Shown in pieces: positions 18,640 through 27,416 of a stretch of 64,000 bases of DNA (positions within the stretch are counted from its first letter, which is position 1; each line of letters starts with the position of its first letter). This stretch comes from Paucibacter sediminis (lineage in GTDB: Bacteria; Pseudomonadota; Gammaproteobacteria; Burkholderiales; Burkholderiaceae_C). The stretch spans positions 1,964,001 to 2,028,000 of the forward strand of contig NZ_CP116346.1 of the NCBI RefSeq assembly GCF_030254645.1. The letters are read 5' to 3'. The notes beneath the pieces were generated by a model, which was not told the DNA's origin, did not search any database, and worked only from the letters and a program-made list of their open reading frames with translations. A program made the position numbers and the translations under genes.

Positions 18640-19224
18640 TCAGGCCGACATCAGGCTTTGCAGCCAGATCAGGGTCATGGCCTGGTCCCAGCCCAGCGAG
18701 GCCGTGGGATATGCGGTCAGGCCCGAGGGCAAGGGCACGCCCATGATCGTGCCCCATACGGCACGTGCCTGGTTGGCAGTGATCGGGAAGCCTGCGGCAC
18801 CCGACCAGGCGTTGAGGTATGCCGCGACGCAGTAGCGATCGAATTCGCTGCCGCTCGCCAGCACGTCGTATAGCTTGGCGTTGCTGGTGCCCCCGAACAC
18901 ATTGCGGAACATGTCCTTGTACGGGCTGAGGGACTTGTTCGCCGACGCGACGCCATTCCAGTAGGTTGGGCCCTGGGAGGTGCAAACCAGCGCGCCAGGG
19001 TGGCGGCTGTTGAAGGTCGGGACGGAAATGAAGCCGGAGGGATTGACGCAGGTGCCGGTCACCGCATGCACAGGACGGCTGACGGCGGTCAGCACTACAG
19101 GTGACACGGCCCCCAGCTTGATCAGCCGACGCCGACGCGCAGAAGCCAAGGTATGAGCCTCTGCGCCCTCGGCCGCAGCCGCACCGGGCTGTTGCGGCTT
19201 GTGGTTATCGCTAGGAATGTTCAT
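18640..19224 (-). CDS. Tat-signal protein, first gene of the HPr-rel-A operon (candidate substrate)
   Basis: The 194-residue product has a 29-residue Ala/Gln-rich N-terminal extension, then an Arg run R30-R33 in SARRRRLIKLGA, a hydrophobic stretch and a likely cleavage site after PVHA (residue 54). This is the form of a twin-arginine signal. The mature part has three Cys (59, 81, 132), a SRHPGALVCTSQGPTYWNG segment and a C-terminal helical region rich in Trp. I do not recognise the mature domain. A start at 19224 is preferred to an upstream in-frame codon. It precedes the PqqD-like, kinase and nucleotidyltransferase genes, the usual position of the precursor in PqqD-linked pathways. The substrate role is inference. 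Confidence 0.75.
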   Translation of the reverse strand: MNIPSDNHKPQQPGAAAAEGAEAHTLASARRRRLIKLGAVSPVVLTAVSRPVHAVTGTCVNPSGFISVPTFNSRHPGALVCTSQGPTYWNGVASANKSLSPYKDMFRNVFGGTSNAKLYDVLASGSEFDRYCVAAYLNAWSGAAGFPITANQARAVWGTIMGVPLPSGLTAYPTASLGWDQAMTLIWLQSLMSA

Positions 19225-19449
19225 GACTCTGCTTTCGACAGCTGTTGGACGGCGCACCTGGGCTACGCGATGGCGACGATGCTAAACCGAGTGGACCGAC
19301 TCTTGATGGCAGTGTTTCACACAAAGCCGCACCGAGATAGACGGACTCACCCCTCGAACGGGTGGTGAACTTTGCGCTGTGCCAAGGCGTGCACAGTTAC
19401 TCAAAACGATACCTAGGGTTTACCCTCGATTTCGTTTGGCGCTGATCAG

Positions 19450-20328
19450 TCAGAGCTGCTTCGCCCTGAACGTGTCGCAGGCCGCGAGTTCGCCCTGCGC
19501 GAGCCCGCGCTTGAACCAGCTCACACGTTGCGCGCTGCTGCCATGGGTGAAGCTCTCGGGGACCACCCGGCCCTGGGCCCGCTTTTGCAGCGTGTCGTCG
19601 CCAATCTGAGCGGCGGCGTTCAGGGCTTCGGCGATGTCGCCCTGTTCCAGCCAGTCCTTGCCACGCTGCGAATGGAAGGCCCAGACCCCGGCATAGCAGT
19701 CTGCCTGTAGCTCCAGCCGCACGCTCAGGCCGTTGTAGACCGTCGGTGAGACCCGTCCGCGTGCCTCTTCCAGCTTGGCGCTGGTGCCCATCAGTTGTTG
19801 CAGGTGGTGGCCGACCTCATGGGCAATCACATAGGCCTGGGCAAAGTCGCCAGGCGCGCCTAGTCGGTCGCGCAGCGTGGCATAGAAGGCCAGATCGATA
19901 TAGACCTTCTGGTCCGCTGGACAGTAGAAGGGGCCCATGGCCGCCTCGCCCTGGCCGCAGCCGGTGGGCCAATGGTCCCTGAACAGCACCAACTTGGGCG
20001 CCGCATAGTGCTGCTGCCTGCCCTCGAAATAGCTGCCCCAGACGTCCTCTGTATCGGCCAGCACGGCGGCCACGAAGCGCGCAGCTGGATCCTGCGGCTT
20101 GGGCCCGGGACGGGTTTGTTGCGGCGCCGGGCTGTTCACCGGCAGGCTGCCGCCATCCAGCAGCCCCAACACCGTCATCGGGTTGATGCCGAAGGCCCAG
20201 GAGGCCAGCAGGGCGATGACGATGCCGCCCAGGCTCAGCCCGCGACCGCCCAGCATCGGGCTGCCGGCGCTCTGCTGCTCGCGCATGTCCTCGACGTTGT
20301 CGCTCTCGCGCTGGCCTTCCCACTTCAT
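19450..20328 (-). CDS. Neutral zinc metallopeptidase, YpfJ type
   Basis: The start at 20328 is preceded by GGGGAG. The 292-residue product begins MKWEGQRESDNVEDMR, has one membrane helix at about residues 34-55 and a zinc-binding HExxH at H170-E171-H174 (AHEVGHHLQQL), with LELQADCYAGVWA downstream supplying the third ligand region. This is the YpfJ/KPN_02809 metallopeptidase family, an inner-membrane protein with a periplasmic catalytic domain and no well-defined substrate. It is followed by 225 bp with no gene before the HPr-rel-A operon. Confidence 0.93.
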   Translation of the reverse strand: MKWEGQRESDNVEDMREQQSAGSPMLGGRGLSLGGIVIALLASWAFGINPMTVLGLLDGGSLPVNSPAPQQTRPGPKPQDPAARFVAAVLADTEDVWGSYFEGRQQHYAAPKLVLFRDHWPTGCGQGEAAMGPFYCPADQKVYIDLAFYATLRDRLGAPGDFAQAYVIAHEVGHHLQQLMGTSAKLEEARGRVSPTVYNGLSVRLELQADCYAGVWAFHSQRGKDWLEQGDIAEALNAAAQIGDDTLQKRAQGRVVPESFTHGSSAQRVSWFKRGLAQGELAACDTFRAKQL

Positions 20329-20469
20329 CGCTGCTCCCCGCATGAATGGCGTGATCGTATGTCAAGCCTGCAGCCTGTGGCGGCCAAGATGCAGATCGTC
20401 GCAAGCGAGGTGGCCGGCGCTGGGTGCTCGGGCACAGTGCGGAGCGTGGCAAGCAGCTGGAGCACGGCA

Positions 20470-21273
20470 ATGCAAATCAACAAGTCATGGATGATGGGGC
20501 TGGGCCTGCTGGCCTGTTCGCTGGCCGCCAGTGCCGGCGAGGCCGACTGGACCCTGCGCATCAAGCAGGAGGCCAAGCACCTGGCCATCACCCTGGGTTC
20601 CACCCATCAGTACGGCCCGAACGCCGGCCGCATCAAGGGTTCGGGCAATCTGGTGGAGAAGAAGCGCGAGATCGGCAGCTTCAGCAAGCTGCGCATCGAG
20701 GGGCCGCTGGACGTGCAGCTGAACCAGGGCGCGACCGAGACGCTGAGCATCAGCGCCGAGGACAATGTCGAGCCGCTGATCGAGACCCGCCTGGACGGTG
20801 ATGCGCTGGTGATCGCGCTGAAGGGCGGCGCCGGCTTCACCACCCGCAAACCGCCGCGGCTGATGCTGGGATTCCGCAAGCTGAACGCGGTGCAGATCAA
20901 GGGTTCGGGCGATGTGTCCATCGACCAGCTCAAGGCCGAGCAGTTCGCCGTCAACATCAGTGGCTCGGGCGATCTGGACATCGGCCTGCTGGAGGCGCGC
21001 GAACTCAGCGCCAGCATCAGCGGTTCGGGTGATGTGCACATCGCCGGCCGTGCCGAGCAGCAGAACTGGAGCCTCAGCGGCAGCGGCGACGTCAGCGCCG
21101 CCAGCCTGAGCGGCCGTGCGGCCAAGGCCCAGCTGTCCGGCAGTGGCGACCTGAGCCTGGGCGTGCTGGAGCAGCTCGATGCCAACCTCAGCGGCAGCGG
21201 CGACCTGAGCTATGCCGGCCGCCCCAAGCTGACGCAGAAGATCAGCGGTTCGGGCGAGATCAGCGGCCGCTGA
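20470..21273 (+). CDS. Secreted head-GIN domain (DUF2807) protein
   Basis: The 267-residue product has a signal peptide ending around ASAGEA (residues 20-25). The mature part is a right-handed beta-helix-like array in which SGSGD or KGSGD recurs about eight times at intervals of 15 to 25 residues (for example QIKGSGDVSI, NISGSGDLDI, SISGSGDVHI). This is the putative auto-transporter adhesin head GIN domain, DUF2807. It should be periplasmic or outer-membrane associated. Function is not established. It is divergent from the metallopeptidase gene. Confidence 0.88.
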   Translation: MQINKSWMMGLGLLACSLAASAGEADWTLRIKQEAKHLAITLGSTHQYGPNAGRIKGSGNLVEKKREIGSFSKLRIEGPLDVQLNQGATETLSISAEDNVEPLIETRLDGDALVIALKGGAGFTTRKPPRLMLGFRKLNAVQIKGSGDVSIDQLKAEQFAVNISGSGDLDIGLLEARELSASISGSGDVHIAGRAEQQNWSLSGSGDVSAASLSGRAAKAQLSGSGDLSLGVLEQLDANLSGSGDLSYAGRPKLTQKISGSGEISGR

Positions 21274-21291
21274 TCCCGGCCGGCCACGAGC

Positions 21292-23124
21292 TCAAGCCTC
21301 CTCGCCCAGGAAGCCGCCGCTCTGGTGTGTCCAGAGCCGCGCGTACAGGCCGCCCTGGGCCAGCAGCTCGGCGTGGCTGCCCTGCTCGACGATCTCGCCC
21401 TGGTCCATCACCACCAGCCGGTCCATCGCCGCGATGGTGGAGAGGCGGTGCGCGATCGCCACCACGGTCTTGCCCTCCATCAGGCGGTAGAGGCTGCGCT
21501 GGATGGCGGCCTCGACCTCCGAGTCGAGCGCGCTGGTGGCCTCGTCGAGCAGGAGGATGGGGGCGTCCTTGAGCATCACGCGCGCGATCGCCACGCGCTG
21601 GCGCTGGCCGCCGCTGAGCTTGACGCCGCGCTCGCCCACATGCGCGTCGTAGCCGCTGCGGCCCTTGGGGTCGCTGAGCGCGAGGATGAATTCATGCGCC
21701 TCGGCGCGCTCGGCGGCCGCCATCATCTGCGCATCGCTGGCGTCGGGGCGGCCGTAGAGCAGGTTGTCGCGCACCGAGCGGTGCAAGAGCGAGGTGTCCT
21801 GCGTCACCATGCCCACCTGGGCGCGCAGGCTGTCCTGCGTCACCTTGGCGATGTCCTGGCCGTCGATCAGCACGCGGCCCTGCTCGATGTCGTAGAAGCG
21901 CAGCAGCAGGTTCACCAGCGTCGACTTGCCGGCCCCCGAGCGCCCCACCAGGCCAATCTTCTCGCCCGGCTTGATGAGCAGCTGCAGATCCTTCAGCACC
22001 TGCTTCTTGCCGCCATAGGCGAAGCCCACATGCTCGAAGCGGATCTCGCCCTGGCTCACCTGCAGCGCCGCGGCGCCCGGCGCATCCTGGATGGCGACGC
22101 TGCGCGAGAGCGTGGTGATGCCGTCCTGCACCGTGCCGATGTTCTCGAACAGGCTGGCCATCTCCCACATGATCCAGTGCGAGATGCCGTTCAGGCGCAG
22201 CGCCATCGCGGTGGCGGCCGCCACCGCGCCCACGCCCACCTCGCCGCGCGACCACAGCCACAGCGTGGCGCCGGCGGTGCTGGCGATCAGGCCCATCGAG
22301 AGCGCATGGTTGATGACCTCGAAGCCGCTGATCAGCCGCATCTGGCGATAGGCCGTGGCGAGGAACTCCTGCATCGCGCCGCGCGCGAACAGCGCCTCGC
22401 GCTGGCTGTGCGAGAACAGCTTGACGGTGGAGATATTGGTATAGGCGTCGGTGATGCGGCCGGTCATCAGGCTGCGCGCATCGGCCTGGGCCGCGGCCGC
22501 CTTGCCCAGGCGTGGCACGAAGAACCACAGCGCCAGCACATAGCAGAGCAGCCAGGCCAGGAAGGGCAGCAGCAGGCGTGCATCGAAGCCGCCCACCACG
22601 CCCAGCATGGTGAGGAAGTAGATGGTGATGAAGACCAGGATGTCGGTGACGATGAGCACGCATTCGCGCACCGCCAGCGCGGTCTGCATCAGCTTGGCCG
22701 AGACCCGCCCCGCGAACTCGTCGGCGAAGAAGCTCATGCTCTGGCCGAGCAGGTGGCGGTGGAACAGCCAGCGCAGCCGCATCGGGAAATTGCTGGACAG
22801 GCCCTGGTACTTGCACATCGCCTGCAGGGCGATCAGCAAGGGGCTGGCGAGCAGGATGGCGGCCAGCAGGGCGAGCCTGTCCTTGTGTTCGGCCCACAGC
22901 CGCTCGGCCGGCACCTGGCTGAGGAAGTCCACCACCGAACCCAGCATCGCGAACAGCAGCGCCTCGAAGGCGCCGATGCCGGCGGTGAGCAGGGTCACGC
23001 CCAGGATCACCGCCCGCATGCCCTGCGTGCCGGCCCAGACGAAGCGGAAGAAGCCGGCCGGCGGCTGCGCGGGCGCGGCCTCGGGGAAGGGATGGACGAG
23101 GCGTTCGAACCAGCTGAACAGCAA
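21292..23124 (-). CDS. ABC transporter half-molecule, permease fused to ATPase
   Basis: The 610-residue protein has about six membrane helices in the first 330 residues and a C-terminal ATPase domain with Walker A GRSGAGKST, signature LSGGQRQRVAIARVML and Walker B ILLLDEATSALDSE, followed by the His switch AIAHRLST. It should act as a homodimeric type I exporter of the MsbA/MDR type. The substrate is unknown. It lies 11 bp downstream of the alkaline-phosphatase-superfamily gene on the same strand and may be co-transcribed with it. Confidence 0.92.
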   Translation of the reverse strand: MLFSWFERLVHPFPEAAPAQPPAGFFRFVWAGTQGMRAVILGVTLLTAGIGAFEALLFAMLGSVVDFLSQVPAERLWAEHKDRLALLAAILLASPLLIALQAMCKYQGLSSNFPMRLRWLFHRHLLGQSMSFFADEFAGRVSAKLMQTALAVRECVLIVTDILVFITIYFLTMLGVVGGFDARLLLPFLAWLLCYVLALWFFVPRLGKAAAAQADARSLMTGRITDAYTNISTVKLFSHSQREALFARGAMQEFLATAYRQMRLISGFEVINHALSMGLIASTAGATLWLWSRGEVGVGAVAAATAMALRLNGISHWIMWEMASLFENIGTVQDGITTLSRSVAIQDAPGAAALQVSQGEIRFEHVGFAYGGKKQVLKDLQLLIKPGEKIGLVGRSGAGKSTLVNLLLRFYDIEQGRVLIDGQDIAKVTQDSLRAQVGMVTQDTSLLHRSVRDNLLYGRPDASDAQMMAAAERAEAHEFILALSDPKGRSGYDAHVGERGVKLSGGQRQRVAIARVMLKDAPILLLDEATSALDSEVEAAIQRSLYRLMEGKTVVAIAHRLSTIAAMDRLVVMDQGEIVEQGSHAELLAQGGLYARLWTHQSGGFLGEEA

Positions 23125-23135
23125 GGGTGTTCCGA

Positions 23136-24812
23136 TCAGGGTTGGCGCTGGAGCGGCAGGGGCAGGGGCTTGCCCTGCGCCTGGGCCGGCACGCGCAGGC
23201 CCAGGATGCCCGCCAGCGTGGGGGCGATGTCGGCCACCTCGACGCGCTGCGCCACCTCACCGCGGCCCACCCAGGCGGGGCCCCAGGCCAGGATGGGCAC
23301 ATGGGTGTCGTAGGCATAGGGCGTGCCATGCGAGCTGCCCACCGGGCGCGAGCCGAACAGCCGGCCCTCCTTCATGATCACCTGCACCGGTGCGGCGCGC
23401 TCGGGGTGCCAGGACTTGCGCATCTGCTCCAGCAGCGGCGCGCCGGGCTCCTGGCCGGCCAGCTCGTCGGGCGTGTAGGCGGCGGCCACGTCGGGCATTT
23501 GCAGCATCACGCGCTTGGCCTCGGCGTAGACGTCGGCCGGGCGCAGGCCGCGCGCGGCGATCAGCGCCTCGTCGAACAGCAGGCCCATGGCCGAGAGCTG
23601 GGTCACCCAGGGGCCATCGCCGAAGGTCTTGCCGAGGCCGGCGTTGGCAAAGGCCAGCAGCTGCGCGCCGGGCAGGCGGGCGGTGTCGCGGCCCTGTGTC
23701 CTGGCCCATTCGGGCGTGTCGGCAAAGCCATGGTCGGCCGTCAGCATGGCCATGTAGTTGCCCTTGCCTAGCTTCGCGTCCAGGTACTGGAAGAAGGCCT
23801 GCAGATGGCGGTCCAGCTGCAGCACATGGTCGTGCGAGAGCCGCGACTCGGGGCCGAAGGCATGGTTCACATAGTCGTGGCTGGAGAGGCTGACGCTGAG
23901 GATGTCGGGGCTGGCGTCGGCGCCCAGGGCCTCGCCCTCGATGGCGGCGCGCGCGAAGGCCAGGGTCAGCTCGTCGCCATAGGGCGAGGGCAGGATGTTG
24001 CCGTAAAAGCGCGGGCCCGGGCCGTCCATGCCGGCGCCCAGCACGGCGGGCAGCCGGTTGCCATTGCCGGCATTGCTTTGCCAGGGCTGGCCATCGGGCA
24101 CCGAGCGCGCGTAGGCCGCTTCGGGCAGTACGGGCGACCAGCTCTTGCCGAAGAAGGCATCGGCCGGCTTGGCGGCGTTGAAGCGCTGCACCCAGGCCGG
24201 GTGGCTCTGCATGTAATAGGTGCTGGAGGCGAACTGGCCACTCTCGCCCATATACATATAGGCCGTGCCCTTGTGGCCGGCCGGCAGGATGGCGCCACGG
24301 TCCTTGCCCGAGATGCCGATCACCTTGGCGGCCGGGTCGGCGCTGCGCAGCACATCGCCCACCGTCTCGGCCAGCAGCATGCGCGGGCTGGTGCCGGCCA
24401 GCGGCGCGGTCGGGTTGCCGATGTACTGGTAGTCGGCGTCCATGGTGTTGTAGACCTGGCCGCGGGTCTTGGGGTCCACCCATTCATTGCTGATGATGCC
24501 GCTGCGCTGCGGGTAGGCGCCGGTCAGCATGGTGGCGTGCCCGGCGGCCGTCACCGTGTGGGCATGGCCGTAATGCGCGTTGGCGAACCAGGCGCCCTGG
24601 TCCAGGAAGCGCCGGAAGCCGTCGGGCTGGAGCTGGTCGCGGTAGCCCAGCACCTGGCGCATCGGCAGGCCGTCCACCACCATGAAGACCAGCAGCTTGG
24701 GCTTGGCAGGGGTGGCGGGCGGGCTGGCGCAGGCGCTCAGCAGGCCCAGGGTCAGCAGCAGGGCGGCGGAGGCGCCGTGTGGGAGGGGCGAGCGAAGCGG
24801 TACTTGGGCCAT
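23136..24812 (-). CDS. Alkaline phosphatase superfamily (PafA-like) lipoprotein
   Basis: Starting at 24812, the product has 558 residues with a lipobox LSAC (Cys28). VFMVVDGLPMRQV supplies the first metal Asp, and HTVTAAGHATMLTG contains the nucleophilic Thr in the arrangement of PafA-type phosphomonoesterases. Later metal ligands are seen in DILSVSLSSHDYVNHAFGPES and MLTADHGFADTPEW. It should hydrolyse phosphate esters in the periplasm while anchored to a membrane. No Pho box was searched for or seen. It precedes the ABC transporter gene by 11 bp. Confidence 0.9.
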   Translation of the reverse strand: MAQVPLRSPLPHGASAALLLTLGLLSACASPPATPAKPKLLVFMVVDGLPMRQVLGYRDQLQPDGFRRFLDQGAWFANAHYGHAHTVTAAGHATMLTGAYPQRSGIISNEWVDPKTRGQVYNTMDADYQYIGNPTAPLAGTSPRMLLAETVGDVLRSADPAAKVIGISGKDRGAILPAGHKGTAYMYMGESGQFASSTYYMQSHPAWVQRFNAAKPADAFFGKSWSPVLPEAAYARSVPDGQPWQSNAGNGNRLPAVLGAGMDGPGPRFYGNILPSPYGDELTLAFARAAIEGEALGADASPDILSVSLSSHDYVNHAFGPESRLSHDHVLQLDRHLQAFFQYLDAKLGKGNYMAMLTADHGFADTPEWARTQGRDTARLPGAQLLAFANAGLGKTFGDGPWVTQLSAMGLLFDEALIAARGLRPADVYAEAKRVMLQMPDVAAAYTPDELAGQEPGAPLLEQMRKSWHPERAAPVQVIMKEGRLFGSRPVGSSHGTPYAYDTHVPILAWGPAWVGRGEVAQRVEVADIAPTLAGILGLRVPAQAQGKPLPLPLQRQP

Positions 24813-25086
24813 GGGACGGTGTGACAGGGAAGGGCGCGCGCAGTATCGCGCAGCATGGCCGCCAGAAATAAGTAGGCCGGACATCCTTGCGTTGGCAAGA
24901 AGGCCCGGCCTGTTTCTTGATGCGGTGAACCTGTTCTTGTTTCACCCAGCTGGCCTTGCTGGCTGGCCGCTTCCCCTCCTCAAGGTTGGCGCCATTGTGT
25001 AAAGAACCATTTCTATGCAGGCACGGGTTTCCACCCGGTTTGGCGCTATGCGCACAAGAGGCGCAGCGTTGGTGCGCGGGCGGCGC

Positions 25087-26337
25087 TCAAGAACGCAGAT
25101 CGGCGTCCAAGACCTCGATCCAATGCCGCACCGGTGTGCGGCTGGCGGACTGCAGCTGCTGGATGCAGCCGATATTGGCCGAGACGATGGCCTCCGCCTG
25201 CAGCGGTGCCAGGGCCTCGAGCTTGCGATCGCGCAGCTGCTTGGAGAGCTCGGGCTGCAGGACCGAATAGGTGCCGGCCGAGCCGCAGCAGAGGTGGCTG
25301 TCGCAGGGCGCCAGGTTGATGGTGTAGCCCAGCGCGCGCATCAGACCCTCGACGCCACCGCGCAATTGCTGGCCGTGCTGCAGCGTGCAGGGCGGGTGGT
25401 AGGCGAGCTTGGCGCGGGCCTTGGCCTTGCCGAGCCGGGACTGCAGGGCCGGCAGCAGGCCGGGCAGGAATTCGCTCAGGTCCACGCACAGCTCGCTGAT
25501 GCGCCTGGCCTTCTCGGCATAGGCGGGGTCGCGGGCCAGCGCATGGCCATATTCCTTCACCGTCACGCCGCAGCCCGAGGCGTTCATGATCAGGGCCTCG
25601 ACCTTGCCGGCGGCGGTGAGCCCCTGCACCAGCGGCCACCAGGCGTCGATATTGCGGCGCATGTCGGCCAGGCCGCCCTCGTGGTCGCCCAGATGGCTGC
25701 GGATCGCGCCGCAGCAACCGGCGCCGTCGGCCACCACGGTCTGCACGCCGGCAGCGTCCAGCACGCGCGCGGTGGCGCTGTTGATATTGGGCATCATGGC
25801 CGGCTGCACGCAGCCCAGCAGCATCAGCACCTTGCGTGCATGCGTGCGCGTGGGCCAGTCATGCGCATGCGCGGGTTGCGGGCCGGGCACCTTGTCTTGC
25901 AAGGCCTTGGGCACGAGTGGGCGGAACCATTGGCCCAGCTTCATCGCCGGACCGAAGGCGGCCGAGGTCAGGCCCTCCTTGAGGGCCCAGCGCGTCGCGC
26001 GTTCGGCGGTGGGGCGCTCTACCTTGGCCTCCACCACGGCGCGGCCGATCTCCAGCAACTGGCCGTACTGCACGCCCGAGGGGCAGGTGCTCTCGCAGTT
26101 GCGGCAGGTCAGGCAACGGTCCAGGTGCAGCTGCGTGCTGCGCGTCGGCGTGGCGCCCTCCAGCACCTGCTTGATCAGGTAGATGCGGCCGCGCGGGCCG
26201 TCCAGCTCGTCGCCCAGCAATTGGTAGGTCGGGCAGGTGGCGGTGCAGAAGCCGCAATGCACGCAGCGGCGCAGGATGGCCTCGGCATCCTCGCCGGCGG
26301 GCGTGCCTTGGAATTCGGGGGCGAGTTGGGTTTGCAT
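25087..26337 (-). CDS. glcF: Glycolate oxidase iron-sulfur subunit
   Basis: The 416-residue protein has two [4Fe-4S] motifs, CVHCGFCTATCP (C25, C28, C31, C35) and CLTCRNCESTCP (C75, C78, C81, C85). Two CCG-type domains follow, seen in GAGCCGAIRSHL and CDSHLCCGSAGTYS. With GlcD and GlcE it oxidises glycolate to glyoxylate and passes electrons to the membrane quinone pool. Its start and the glcE stop share one base (TGATG), so the three subunits are translationally coupled. The 274 bp before the next gene downstream hold an imperfect AGGCCGG/CCCGGCCT inverted repeat near 24873-24911 and nothing else clear. Confidence 0.96.
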   Translation of the reverse strand: MQTQLAPEFQGTPAGEDAEAILRRCVHCGFCTATCPTYQLLGDELDGPRGRIYLIKQVLEGATPTRSTQLHLDRCLTCRNCESTCPSGVQYGQLLEIGRAVVEAKVERPTAERATRWALKEGLTSAAFGPAMKLGQWFRPLVPKALQDKVPGPQPAHAHDWPTRTHARKVLMLLGCVQPAMMPNINSATARVLDAAGVQTVVADGAGCCGAIRSHLGDHEGGLADMRRNIDAWWPLVQGLTAAGKVEALIMNASGCGVTVKEYGHALARDPAYAEKARRISELCVDLSEFLPGLLPALQSRLGKAKARAKLAYHPPCTLQHGQQLRGGVEGLMRALGYTINLAPCDSHLCCGSAGTYSVLQPELSKQLRDRKLEALAPLQAEAIVSANIGCIQQLQSASRTPVRHWIEVLDADLRS

Positions 26338-27416
26338 CAAAGATCCGGATAGAGACGCCCAGGATTGAAGATGCCCTGCGGGTCGAAGGACTTCTTCAGC
26401 TCGCGATGGATGCGCAGCAGCGGGGCCGATAGTGGCGTGAACACCCCCGCCGACTTGTCCAGCGAGCGGAACAGCGTGGCATGGCCGCCCGCCGCCGCCA
26501 CTGCTTCGCGCAGCTGCGCGGCCGGCAGGGGCGTGGTGACCCAGCGCTGCGCGCCGCCCCATTCAATCAGCTGTTCGCCTGGCAGCTTCAGTTCCGGCGC
26601 GGTGCTGGGCAGGGAAAGCCGCCAGAGCTTGGCGCCGCCCTGCACGGCGCGCTCGGCGCCCTGGAAGAATTCGTCGCTGTGGTCGCGCAGGCCCTGCCAG
26701 AAGGCGGCCGCCATGGCCTCGGGAATCACCTCGCCGCCGAGCTGCGCATGCGCCGCGCGCACCGCCGCCTCGGCGCCGGCCAGGCGCAGCACCAGCGCAC
26801 CATCCCACCAGGCGCTGGCATGGATGGGCAGGGGCAGGCCGCCCCAGCGATTCAGCTGCTGCAGGGCCAGGTCTTGCCTGAGATCGAAGCGCAGCGTCGC
26901 CATCGCCACCGGGCGCGGCAGCACCTTCAGCGAGACCTCCAGGATCAGCCCCAGCACGCCCATCGAGCCGGCCAGCACGCGCGAGACGTCGTAGCCGGCC
27001 ACGTTCTTCATCACCGTGCCGCCGAAGTTGAGCGCCTCGGCGCGGCCGTTCAGCATCGCCACGCCCAGCAGATGGTCGCGCAGGCTGCCCATGCTGACGC
27101 GCGCTGGGCCCGAGAGGCCCGCGGCCACCATGCCGCCCACCGTGCCGCCACCGCCAAAGCGCGGCGGCTCGAAGCCGAGGTGCTGGTTCTGCGTGGCGAG
27201 CAAGGCCTCCAGCTCGGCGATCGGGGTGCCGGCCTTGACGCTGACCACCAGCTCGCTGGGCTCGTAGCTGCTGATGCCCGTGAAGCCGCGCATGTCCAGC
27301 AGCTCACCGCCGGCTTGCTGGCCGTAGAAGGCCTTGCTGCCCTGGCCCCGCACCTGCAGCGGGGTCTGGCTGGCCGCCGCCGCGCGCACGCGTTCCCGCA
27401 GATCGGACAATTGCAT
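26337..27416 (-). CDS. glcE: Glycolate oxidase FAD-binding subunit
   Basis: The 359-residue product starts MQLSDLRERVRAA and has an FAD-binding PCMH-type fold with GFEPPRFGGGGTVGGMVAAGLSGP and the KNVAGYDVSRVLAGSMGVLG segment typical of GlcE. It is the shorter FAD-binding subunit of the glycolate oxidase complex. It overlaps glcF and glcD by one base each. A CAGGTCTTGC oligomer lies at 26868-26877. Confidence 0.96.
   Translation of the reverse strand: MQLSDLRERVRAAAASQTPLQVRGQGSKAFYGQQAGGELLDMRGFTGISSYEPSELVVSVKAGTPIAELEALLATQNQHLGFEPPRFGGGGTVGGMVAAGLSGPARVSMGSLRDHLLGVAMLNGRAEALNFGGTVMKNVAGYDVSRVLAGSMGVLGLILEVSLKVLPRPVAMATLRFDLRQDLALQQLNRWGGLPLPIHASAWWDGALVLRLAGAEAAVRAAHAQLGGEVIPEAMAAAFWQGLRDHSDEFFQGAERAVQGGAKLWRLSLPSTAPELKLPGEQLIEWGGAQRWVTTPLPAAQLREAVAAAGGHATLFRSLDKSAGVFTPLSAPLLRIHRELKKSFDPQGIFNPGRLYPDL

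Noticed and set aside
24873-24911. AGGCCGG/CCCGGCCT inverted repeat as a terminator for glcF
   Set aside because: The stem is imperfect, the loop is long, and there is no clear T-tract on the glcF strand.
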